Shown here: positions 1 through 5,739 of the stretch, in pieces
Layout: each line of letters begins with the position of its first letter
Numbering within the stretch: the first letter of the stretch is position 1
Origin: Spirochaetota bacterium
Lineage (GTDB): Bacteria; Spirochaetota; Spirochaetia; DSM-27196; PWMO01
NCBI GenBank assembly: GCA_009908925.1
Contig: JAAAOH010000057.1
Coordinates: 1 to 15,605, forward strand
Direction: 5' to 3'
DNA: 15,605 nt
Made by a program: the position numbers and the translations under genes
Notes under the pieces: generated by a model
Database searches by the model: none
Seen by the model: the letters and a program-made list of their open reading frames with translations, nothing else
What the model was told of the DNA's origin: nothing

Positions 1-827
1 GGCCTGAACACCGCCAGGTTGAGGTTGGTCTCGTAGAAGGAACGAACTGTTCCGATGTCCTCCCAGAACCCGGTGAACACGTAGGCGGAGACCTCTGCGG
101 AGTCGATAAGGGAGGGGATGACCTCCTTGCCGAAGTCGGTAAGGCTGTTGTCGAGGGCTTTTTCCATTGCCTCCGCGTTGAAGCAGTAGATGCCCATCGA
201 CGCCAGGTATTCTTTTCCCGCGGTTCGCTGTGCTTCGCTCGGGTGGAGCTCCTTCGGAATCCGCAGATGGTCGATGTTGTCCGGGATCGGTGGTTTCTCG
301 ACGAAGGAGTTCACGCGGCCGTTGCGGTCGGCCTGCAGGATGCCGAACCCTTCCGCCTGCTCGCGGTTGACCGGCGTGGCCGCGACCGTGACGTCCGCGC
401 CGGAATCCAGATGACGCTGGAAGAAATCCTGGAGATCCATGCGGTAGAGCTGATCGCCGGAGAGAATCATGTAATGTGTCGGTTCCTGCGTTCGGAAGTG
501 GGGAAAGTTCTTGCGAACGGCATCCGCGGTACCCTCGTACCATCCCGAGTGCTCGAAGGTCTGCTCGGCCGCCAGAAGCTCCACGAAGCCTTTCGAGAAT
601 GAGTCGAAGATGTATGTGCTCGAAATGTGGAGGTGCAGCGACGCGGAATTGAACTGCGTGAGCACGTAGATCCGCATGAAGCCGGCGTTGATGCTGTTCG
701 ACAGAGGGATATCTACCAGCCGGTATTTGCCCCCGAACGGCACCGCCGGCTTGGCGCGCTCCATCGTGAGCGGATACAGGCGGGTACCCTTTCCTCCGCC
801 CATGACGATGGAGAGTACGCGTGCCAT
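1..827 (-). CDS. glgC: Glucose-1-phosphate adenylyltransferase (ADP-glucose pyrophosphorylase), 3' end cut by window edge
   Basis: Makes ADP-glucose from glucose-1-phosphate and ATP, the first committed step of bacterial glycogen synthesis, in the cytoplasm. Reverse translation from ATG 827-825 starts MARVLSIVMGGGKGTRLYPL, the nucleotidyltransferase signature (GGGKGTRLxPLT at about residues 10-21), followed by AKPAVPFGGKYRLVDIPLSN, the typical GlgC substrate-binding stretch. Later GDQLYRMD, ADVTVAATPV, MGIYCFNAEAM and, near the edge, GFWEDIGTVRSFYETNL all match the family. 275 complete codons are visible of a usual total near 420, so the C-terminal beta-helix domain lies outside. It has no Shine-Dalgarno sequence; a sigma-70-like promoter ends 8 nt before the ATG. 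It follows the sulfotransferase-like gene by 34 nt on the same strand but probably has its own transcription start. Its partner glgA lies at 9258-10748. Confidence 0.95.
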   Translation of the reverse strand, partial: MARVLSIVMGGGKGTRLYPLTMERAKPAVPFGGKYRLVDIPLSNSINAGFMRIYVLTQFNSASLHLHISSTYIFDSFSKGFVELLAAEQTFEHSGWYEGTADAVRKNFPHFRTQEPTHYMILSGDQLYRMDLQDFFQRHLDSGADVTVAATPVNREQAEGFGILQADRNGRVNSFVEKPPIPDNIDHLRIPKELHPSEAQRTAGKEYLASMGIYCFNAEAMEKALDNSLTDFGKEVIPSLIDSAEVSAYVFTGFWEDIGTVRSFYETNLNLAVFR

Positions 828-835
828 ATGGAGTC

Positions 836-865
836 ATTGTAGGTTGGCAGTTTCGACGCGGTCAA
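836..865 (-). promoter_or_regulatory. Sigma-70-type promoter of glgC, placed for a leaderless transcript
   Basis: On the minus strand TTGACC (865-860) and TACAAT (841-836) are separated by 18 nt. The -35 hexamer overlaps the stop codon of the upstream gene (stop 864-862). Only 8 nt separate the -10 box from the glgC ATG, so a normal start point falls at or within a nucleotide or two of the start codon. No Shine-Dalgarno sequence is present, in agreement. Seen by eye, not tested. Confidence 0.65.
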
Positions 866-2391
866 GGAAAATGTTCCGAGAGCCGAATCTTCTCCGCGCG
901 ATATACACGATAGCCGGCGTAGCTCGCTGGGTCCGGATGGGCAAAGACGAACTCGAGGACGCGCCGCGCCGGCGTCTCGTCGGTCACCTCGACGATGTGC
1001 GCGGAAATTTTCATGTCGTTTACCTCCATCGCCTCGAGGTCGAAGAGGGCCTGCGGGTTGCCGACGAGGTCCCGGGAGATGCCCCCGAAGGTCACGAGGC
1101 GGTTTCCGTTTTCCAGGTAGTCGGCATCACCGATGAAGGGCGTGAAGAGCTCGGAGCCCCGCTCGGCGCCGTACTGCCAGACCTGCCTGACGGTGCCCGC
1201 GTCCTCCTCGATCTCGTATTCCACGGCGCGGGAGTAATTATCGGCCGGTCGAATGGGAGAATCGTAGCTTCGGTGGTTCCCGTTGTCGTAGATGAGGATG
1301 CGGGACGGGTCCGTCGGATGGAGTTCGGGGGCGTGCTGGCCCCAGGGCCATTCGAAGTCCCGGCCGAGGGGCTCCAGAAGAAGAGGGCGGAACTCCTCGC
1401 TCCAGTGGTGATGGTTCCCGAGGATCCAGTGGATTTTGCCCGTCTCGAGGCCGACTTTCACCACGGCGCTCTGGTCGCGGCCGGAGACGACGACTGCGTT
1501 GTCCGCGCCGTGATAGTCCAGTCCGTTGAGATGCAGCCAGTCCGCCTCGTCCAGGTTCACAGGCTGCCTCGGCCGCTCAGGGTCGAGGATATCCCGAAAA
1601 TCGAGGCGCCGAAGCATGGCTCCGGAGTCGCGGTCGATCTCGACGACCGCATCCTCCACGGAGCCGGGGGCGGCGCTGAGGGTAAGGAGGTTCCCGTCAG
1701 GAAGCTCGGCGGCGTCGTGATGCAGGCCCCCGGGTACGTCGAAGCCCTCCCACGGCGTGCGTCCGAGCCAGTCCATCTGCACGAGGCGATTTTCCTTCTG
1801 GACCATGAGGTCGCCGTTTTCAAGGGGCTCGAGCACGTGCCCGTAGTCCTCGGTGTAGAGCCATCGCACGCGACCGTAGCTGTCGATTACGGAGGCGAGC
1901 GGAATGTAGGTCCCCTCCTCGTCGTAGGCGGCGAGGTGGAGCAGTATCATGCCTTCGCTGATGCGCCCGGGGAACCGCCGCTCGAGGTGAACCTCGGGAT
2001 AATGCTCGGGAAGCGGCGCTGTACGTAGCGTACGGACGATCTCGGTGATCTCGCCGTCCCGGTGGGTGGCCGTGAAGGTGATGTGATTCTCGTGGTCGGG
2101 ATAGAGCCCGAGTACCGGAACGCTGTGCTCGGTGCGAAACTCCCTGCGGGCGAACTGCAGGTCTTCGCCGTCGAGGCCGGCAATCTTGACTTCCACGCGC
2201 ACGGGTTCTTTGCTTCGCACCGTTGCGAGCGCGGAGAGCGGCGTAGCCTCGAAGCGGCGAACCTCGACATTCACCGCAGGCTCCCCCGCGAAGAGCCCGC
2301 CGGCCAGTGCAGCTCCGAGCCCGACGGCAACGACGAGTGCAGCGACGCCTACTGTGCGTCCGCCCGGCGTCCGCCCTATCCACCACGTCAC
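862..2391 (-). CDS. Membrane-anchored arylsulfate sulfotransferase-like beta-propeller protein
   Basis: Arylsulfotransferase (ASST) family proteins move a sulfate group between phenolic compounds in the periplasm via a histidine. With GTG 2391-2389 as start the protein has 509 residues: a short basic N-terminus, one hydrophobic segment (about 14-36, VGVAALVVAVGLGAALAGG), the N-terminal ASST domain (about 40-125, including STEH-like TEHSVPVLGLYPD), then a six-bladed-propeller region. The expected catalytic-site residues are in place: GGLHHDAAELPDGN (His 224/225), DWLHLNGLDYH (His 287), VVVSGRDQSAVVKV (Arg 305) and WPWGQHAPEL (His 353, equivalent to the sulfated His of the enzyme family). The GTG overlaps the arsR stop (GTGA) with GAGG 10 nt upstream, so translation is probably coupled; an alternative GTG at 2433 would add 14 residues. 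Being third in an acr3-arsR unit is unusual. The actual substrate is unknown; a non-transferase role cannot be excluded. Confidence 0.82.
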   Translation of the reverse strand: MTWWIGRTPGGRTVGVAALVVAVGLGAALAGGLFAGEPAVNVEVRRFEATPLSALATVRSKEPVRVEVKIAGLDGEDLQFARREFRTEHSVPVLGLYPDHENHITFTATHRDGEITEIVRTLRTAPLPEHYPEVHLERRFPGRISEGMILLHLAAYDEEGTYIPLASVIDSYGRVRWLYTEDYGHVLEPLENGDLMVQKENRLVQMDWLGRTPWEGFDVPGGLHHDAAELPDGNLLTLSAAPGSVEDAVVEIDRDSGAMLRRLDFRDILDPERPRQPVNLDEADWLHLNGLDYHGADNAVVVSGRDQSAVVKVGLETGKIHWILGNHHHWSEEFRPLLLEPLGRDFEWPWGQHAPELHPTDPSRILIYDNGNHRSYDSPIRPADNYSRAVEYEIEEDAGTVRQVWQYGAERGSELFTPFIGDADYLENGNRLVTFGGISRDLVGNPQALFDLEAMEVNDMKISAHIVEVTDETPARRVLEFVFAHPDPASYAGYRVYRAEKIRLSEHFP

Positions 2392-2786
2392 TGACCGTAC
2401 GCCTCGAACTGTGGAGGATTTTTGGCCGCCCACTGGTCGATCGTGGTGCAGCTAAAGCCGCTGGCGCGATAGGAGCGAAGCCGGTCGAGGTCCCGGGCAG
2501 CTGCCGGCAGATCAGCGCGGGCCGATTCCAGGAGACCGGCGAGGTAGGTGTGTCGGGACCAGATATCCGGGTCGATACGAAAATGCACCCACTGGCCCCG
2601 CTTATAGCTGCGGACAAGCCTCGCATAGCGGAGGCGGGTAAGGTGACGCGAGGTATTCGATTGGGCCAGCCCTAGAATGGCCTCGATCTCGCAGGAGCAG
2701 AGGTCTTCCGCCTCCCGCAACAGGCTCACCACCCGAAGACGCGTTTCGTCGGCCATGGCTTTGAGAAGGGTAAGTGTATCCTCCAC
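2388..2786 (-). CDS. arsR: ArsR/SmtB-family metalloregulatory repressor
   Basis: A dimeric winged-helix repressor that releases DNA on binding arsenite or a similar metalloid. 132 residues, normal for the family: LLKAMADETRLRVVSLL at the N-terminus is the family hallmark, LCSCEI (Cys30, Cys32) sits where the arsenite-binding C-x-C of type I ArsR proteins lies, and AQSNTSRHLTRLRYARLV (about 41-58) is the recognition helix. The third ligand of the E. coli type (Cys-x-Cys-x-x-Cys) is replaced by Glu35; one more cysteine occurs at 113 in a C-terminal extension. The GTG start is supported by GGAGG 8 nt upstream. It lies 26 nt after acr3 and overlaps the sulfotransferase-like gene by 4 nt, so it is the middle gene of the unit and probably represses the acr3 promoter. 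Confidence 0.93.
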   Translation of the reverse strand: MEDTLTLLKAMADETRLRVVSLLREAEDLCSCEIEAILGLAQSNTSRHLTRLRYARLVRSYKRGQWVHFRIDPDIWSRHTYLAGLLESARADLPAAARDLDRLRSYRASGFSCTTIDQWAAKNPPQFEAYGQ

Positions 2787-2812
2787 GCAGTATTCCTCCG
2801 AAGCCGCCGATG

Positions 2813-3901
2813 CTATCCTGTCGGCGCTGCTGCCTTACGTGGAAACCAGTCTACCGTCCGATTGGTGAACTTCACAAGGCTCAGCATGACCGGAACCTCT
2901 ACGAGGACGCCGACCACCGTGGCGAGCGCGGCCCCCGAAGAGAGTCCGAAGAGGCTCACCGCCACGGCAACCGCCAGCTCGAAGAAGTTACTCGCACCGA
3001 TCATGGCACCGGGACCGGCGACCGCGTGCGGAAGCTTCCAGAGGCGTGCCCAGCCGTAGGCGAACCCGTAGATTACGTAGGTCTGCACCACCAGCGGGAC
3101 GGCGATCAATACGATATGCAGGGGGTTCGCCAGGATGATCTCCCCCTGGAAGGAGAAGAGGATAATCAGCGTCAGAAGCAAGCCGACCGTTGTGACTCCG
3201 TCGAACTTTTCGATAAAAACGTTCTCGAAGTAATCAAGCCCGCGCCGACGGACGATGAGGACACGGGAGAGGTAACCGGCCGCCAGTGGAATCACGACGA
3301 AGAGGACCACCGAGAGAAAGAGGGTGTCGTATGGAACGGTGATGTTGCTGATGCCGAGCAGCAGCGCAACGATCGGCGTGAAGGCGACGAGGATGATGAG
3401 ATCGTTCACCGCTACCTGAACCAGCGTGTATGCCGGGTCGCCGTCGGAGAGGTGGCTCCAGACGAATACCATGGCCGTACAGGGTGCGGCGCCGAGCAGG
3501 ACGGCGCCCGCGAGGTACTCCCTGCTCAGCTCCGGACCGATCCACGGCCCGAAGACAACGTTGAGAAAGAACCACGCGAAGACGTACATGGTGAAAGGTT
3601 TTACGAGCCAGTTGGTTACCGTAGTTACCGTGAGGCCCTTCGGCTGTTTCGTCGCGCGCACAATGCTTGCAAAGTCAACTTTGAGCATCATCGGATAGAT
3701 CATGAGCCAGATGAGGACCGCCACCGGAATCGAAACCCGGGCGTATTCCATCGTGCTGAGGAAAGCGGGGATGGCCGGAGCGAACCTGCCGATGAGCACG
3801 CCAATTACGATGCACGTAATCACCCAGAGGGACAGGTACTTCTCGAAGAATCCGATCGATCGAGTGCCGGCCTCCGCCTGGGGTGTTGATTCGGTAGCCA
3901 T
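2813..3901 (-). CDS. acr3: Arsenite efflux transporter, Acr3 family
   Basis: Exports As(III) (possibly Sb(III)) through the inner membrane using the proton-motive force. 362 residues with about ten hydrophobic segments, the usual size. Diagnostic family elements: LLGAAPCTAMVFVWS, holding the conserved catalytic cysteine (Cys141) in the fourth transmembrane region, and AMIGASNFFELAVAVAVSLFG with the conserved Glu308 in the ninth. PMMLKVDF and VQVAVNDLIILVAF also match. The ATG start has AGGAGG about 5 nt upstream. First gene of acr3 > arsR > sulfotransferase-like; no arsenate reductase is visible in the window, so the organism either meets arsenite directly or reduces arsenate with genes elsewhere. 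The stretch upstream carries a candidate promoter and a tandem 8-bp repeat. Confidence 0.95.
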   Translation of the reverse strand: MATESTPQAEAGTRSIGFFEKYLSLWVITCIVIGVLIGRFAPAIPAFLSTMEYARVSIPVAVLIWLMIYPMMLKVDFASIVRATKQPKGLTVTTVTNWLVKPFTMYVFAWFFLNVVFGPWIGPELSREYLAGAVLLGAAPCTAMVFVWSHLSDGDPAYTLVQVAVNDLIILVAFTPIVALLLGISNITVPYDTLFLSVVLFVVIPLAAGYLSRVLIVRRRGLDYFENVFIEKFDGVTTVGLLLTLIILFSFQGEIILANPLHIVLIAVPLVVQTYVIYGFAYGWARLWKLPHAVAGPGAMIGASNFFELAVAVAVSLFGLSSGAALATVVGVLVEVPVMLSLVKFTNRTVDWFPRKAAAPTG

Positions 3902-3918
3902 GGTGCCTCCTGCGGTAT

Positions 3919-3934
3919 ATGACTAAATGACTAA
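3919..3934 (-). repeat. Tandem 8-bp repeat in the acr3 leader, candidate ArsR operator
   Basis: Two exact adjacent copies of ATGACTAA (plus-strand reading) lie between the candidate acr3 transcription start and its ribosome-binding site. Repeats just downstream of the start point are a common place for a repressor to bind, so ArsR is the natural candidate. The pattern is a direct repeat, whereas most ArsR operators are imperfect inverted repeats, so the assignment is an inference. Confidence 0.4.
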
Positions 3935-3944
3935 GTGCTCATGT

Positions 3945-3973
3945 AATATAGCGCACGAGCCGAATAGCGTCTA
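3945..3973 (-). promoter_or_regulatory. Candidate sigma-70 promoter of the acr3-arsR-sulfotransferase unit
   Basis: Minus strand TAGACG (3973-3968), 17-nt spacer, TATATT (3950-3945). The start point would fall near 3938, giving a leader of about 37 nt that includes the tandem ATGACTAA repeat and AGGAGG. The -35 and spacer lie inside the loop of a 7-bp inverted repeat, GCGCACG (3951-3957) and CGTGCGC (3976-3982), which could instead mark the 3' end of the upstream hexosaminidase transcript, although no T-run follows it. Confidence 0.45.
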
Positions 3974-3999
3974 CCCGTGCGCGGTTCACAGGGAAGATA

Positions 4000-5196
4000 T
4001 CATGGGGGAGGAGGCAAGAGACCGTAGCGTGCCTTGAGCTCGAGGACCCGGCGTGTTGCGGCCTCGACGTCGTCGCGCGGGATCTTTCGCTGCCGCACGA
4101 GCTCCACCGTTGCTTCAACGAGCTCGTCGACATCGTATCGGGCATGCACGAGGATAATATCGACACCGGCCTTCATGGAAAGCTCGACGGCCTCGACGAC
4201 ATCGTAGTTGCGGGAGATGGCTCCCATTGCCACGCCGTCGGAAATAACCACCCCGTCGAATCCGAGTTCTTCGCGGAGAATGCCGGTGATAATCCGCTGC
4301 GACAGTGTCGCCGGATACCGGGGATCCACGGCGGGCAGCAGCAGATGCGCCGTCATCATGGCAGGGGCGCCTGAGTCGACTGCAGCACGGAATGGCGGGA
4401 GGTGGCGATCGTAGAGCTCCTCCCGGGACAGGAGAACTACCGGCAACTCCCCGTGGGAATCAACGGCCGTACTTCCGTGGCCCGGAAAGTGTTTCGGCAC
4501 CGCGATAACACCGGCCCGCTCGGCTCCGGCGAGGTAGGCGCGACCGAGGGTGCCGACGAGCTCCGGTGTGTCGGAGAAGGCACGATCCCCGATAATGCTC
4601 TCATCGCCGTGCTCGTACACGTCGAGAACAGGGGCGAAGTTCGCGTTTATGCCTACCGAGGCGAGCTCCCGATTTATCACGTAGGAGGAAGCTTCCACAT
4701 AATCGGGGTCATCGTGTTGTGTCCAGGAGCGTGCGGGCGGAAACTGCGGCATGTCGGGGAGCCGCAGGGCCGCCACGCGGCCTCCCTCCTGGTCGGCCGC
4801 CAGCAACAGACCTACCGGCGGAGCGGACGAGAGGGCTGCGCGCTGGAGGGCCGTTGTGAGGGCAGTTACCTGAGCCCGGTCGACGACATTGCGTGGATAG
4901 ACTATGAATCCGCCCACCGCGCCCTCGCGTGCCAGATGCAGCTCTTTCTCGGTCGGTGCCGGCCCCGCGAGCCAGGTGACGAAACGCTGGCCCACGAGTT
5001 GCTCGAGACTCATCTCCTCGAGCGTCTTATCCACGAGTCTCTCGCGCGTGCGTCTGCGCGGAATCTCTGCAAGCGGGAGTTGCTGCTCTTCGTACTGCGC
5101 GACCGGCGTACGTCCTCCATTATCCACGGAGGTACAAGAGGCGAGAAGGGATAGTGCAAGGAGAATTCCCGTCGTCGGATGTAGTCGGACGGACAC
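4000..5196 (-). CDS. nagZ: GH3 beta-N-acetylhexosaminidase, predicted lipoprotein (NagZ-like)
   Basis: Hydrolyses terminal beta-N-acetylglucosamine, classically the GlcNAc-anhydroMurNAc bond of peptidoglycan fragments. From GTG 5196 the protein has 398 residues. GILLALSLLASC ends in the lipobox LASC (Cys21), so it should be exported and lipidated, unlike the cytoplasmic NagZ of enteric bacteria. Catalytic features: LLLAADQEGGRV (about 131-141), KHFPGHG (235-241), DSH with the acid/base dyad (246-248) and VVISDGVAMGAI with the nucleophile Asp320. It is a single-domain enzyme of the usual NagZ size plus leader. An in-frame TTG at 5217 could add 7 residues, but the promoter geometry favours the GTG. 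No ribosome-binding site is seen. It is divergent from the DksA-like gene and is probably a single-gene transcript. True substrate could be another beta-hexosaminide. Confidence 0.88.
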   Translation of the reverse strand: MSVRLHPTTGILLALSLLASCTSVDNGGRTPVAQYEEQQLPLAEIPRRRTRERLVDKTLEEMSLEQLVGQRFVTWLAGPAPTEKELHLAREGAVGGFIVYPRNVVDRAQVTALTTALQRAALSSAPPVGLLLAADQEGGRVAALRLPDMPQFPPARSWTQHDDPDYVEASSYVINRELASVGINANFAPVLDVYEHGDESIIGDRAFSDTPELVGTLGRAYLAGAERAGVIAVPKHFPGHGSTAVDSHGELPVVLLSREELYDRHLPPFRAAVDSGAPAMMTAHLLLPAVDPRYPATLSQRIITGILREELGFDGVVISDGVAMGAISRNYDVVEAVELSMKAGVDIILVHARYDVDELVEATVELVRQRKIPRDDVEAATRRVLELKARYGLLPPPP

Positions 5197-5204
5197 GACT
5201 ATCG

Positions 5205-5233
5205 ATACTATGACCAATTCGAGGTTTTGTCAC
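5205..5233 (-). promoter_or_regulatory. Sigma-70-type promoter of the lipoprotein hexosaminidase, placed for a leaderless transcript
   Basis: Minus strand GTGACA (5233-5228), 17-nt spacer, TAGTAT (5210-5205). As at glgC, 8 nt separate the -10 box from the chosen GTG start codon, and no Shine-Dalgarno sequence precedes it. A promoter here also makes the alternative TTG start at 5217 impossible for this transcript, because that codon lies within the promoter spacer. Confidence 0.5.
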
Positions 5234-5270
5234 GGCCGCATCGATGCGCGATGATGCAAGGAGAGACCCT

Positions 5271-5615
5271 ATGACCGAAGAACAACGCGGAGAGCTCGAG
5301 GAGCTGATCCGAAGCAAGATCGAAGACATCGCCGCCTCCATGCCCTACCTCCAGGAGGAGACGAAGGCGATCGCGCCGAGTGTCAGCCTCGGACGGCTCA
5401 CTCGAATGGAGGCGCTCAACGACAAAGGTGTGAACGAGCACGTGCTCGAACAGAATCGCCGCCAGCTCCAGCGACTTGCCAACGCCCTCAAGCGCGTGGA
5501 TACCAATGAGTATGGGCACTGCGTCCGTTGCGGCGGAGAGATACCCATTGAGCGGTTGCGCGTGGTGCCGGAGGCAGTCGTGTGCGTTCCCTGCGCCGAG
5601 AACAAGCGCGAGTAG
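5271..5615 (+). CDS. Short DksA/TraR-family zinc-finger regulator
   Basis: Members of this family bind in the secondary channel of RNA polymerase and tune transcription, often with ppGpp. 114 residues, shorter than E. coli DksA (151). The N-terminal half is a charged helical region; the C-terminal half has the four-cysteine zinc finger CVRC (84-87) and CVPC (105-108), flanked by VDTNEYGHC and IPIERLRVVPEA as in the family. At the coiled-coil tip it has SLGRLTRMEALN (39-50) in place of the DxxDRA of classical DksA, a form I recall from short DksA-like proteins; whether it acts with ppGpp is therefore open. ATG 5271 is supported by AAGGAG 7 nt upstream; an in-frame ATG at 5244 lacks this. It lies 124 nt upstream of the mrfA homologue on the same strand. 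Confidence 0.88.
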   Translation: MTEEQRGELEELIRSKIEDIAASMPYLQEETKAIAPSVSLGRLTRMEALNDKGVNEHVLEQNRRQLQRLANALKRVDTNEYGHCVRCGGEIPIERLRVVPEAVVCVPCAENKRE

Positions 5616-5719
5616 CCGCCCTTGCGAGCGCCGCGCAGAGCTATCGCAGAGTCATCGTCCCGCCTGCGCGACGTCGACTTGTCCCGAACAGCTGCCTCTA
5701 CACGTACCAAACGGATGTG

Positions 5720-5728
5720 TGCTACAAT
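5720..5728 (+). promoter_or_regulatory. Extended -10 promoter element upstream of mrfA homologue
   Basis: TGCTACAAT is a full extended -10 element (TGn before TACAAT). No convincing -35 hexamer is found at 16-18 nt, which is usual for this promoter type. The ATG at 5740 is only 11 nt downstream of the -10, so the leader would be about 4-6 nt and no clear ribosome-binding site exists. The 124-nt gap after the DksA-like gene shows no evident terminator, so readthrough may also contribute. Confidence 0.45.
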
Positions 5729-5739
5729 CCGCGGACAGT

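Noticed and set aside
676..2028. Long plus-strand open frame (450 codons) opposite the sulfotransferase-like gene
   Set aside because: It has no recognisable domain, runs antisense to a gene with clear catalytic motifs, and such frames are expected in GC-rich DNA.
2392..2433. Earlier GTG start for the sulfotransferase-like gene
   Set aside because: The GTG at 2391 overlaps the arsR stop and has GAGG at a workable distance; the upstream GTG has no ribosome-binding site. It is possible but less likely.
2774..3889. Long plus-strand open frame opposite acr3
   Set aside because: The translation is highly charged and low in hydrophobic residues, a mirror of the transmembrane codons of acr3; no start signal or domain.
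4402..5154. Plus-strand open frame of 250 codons opposite the lipoprotein hexosaminidase
   Set aside because: Antisense shadow without domain or start signal; the GH3 motifs are on the minus strand.
5227..5255. TTGTCA-17-GATGAT as promoter of the DksA-like gene
   Set aside because: The -10 match is weak and the start would fall in the ribosome-binding site; kept only as a possibility.
5476..5739. N-terminal extension of the helicase upstream of ATG 5740
   Set aside because: It overlaps the DksA-like gene out of frame, has no ribosome-binding site, and the protein from 5740 already has the expected N-terminus and length.
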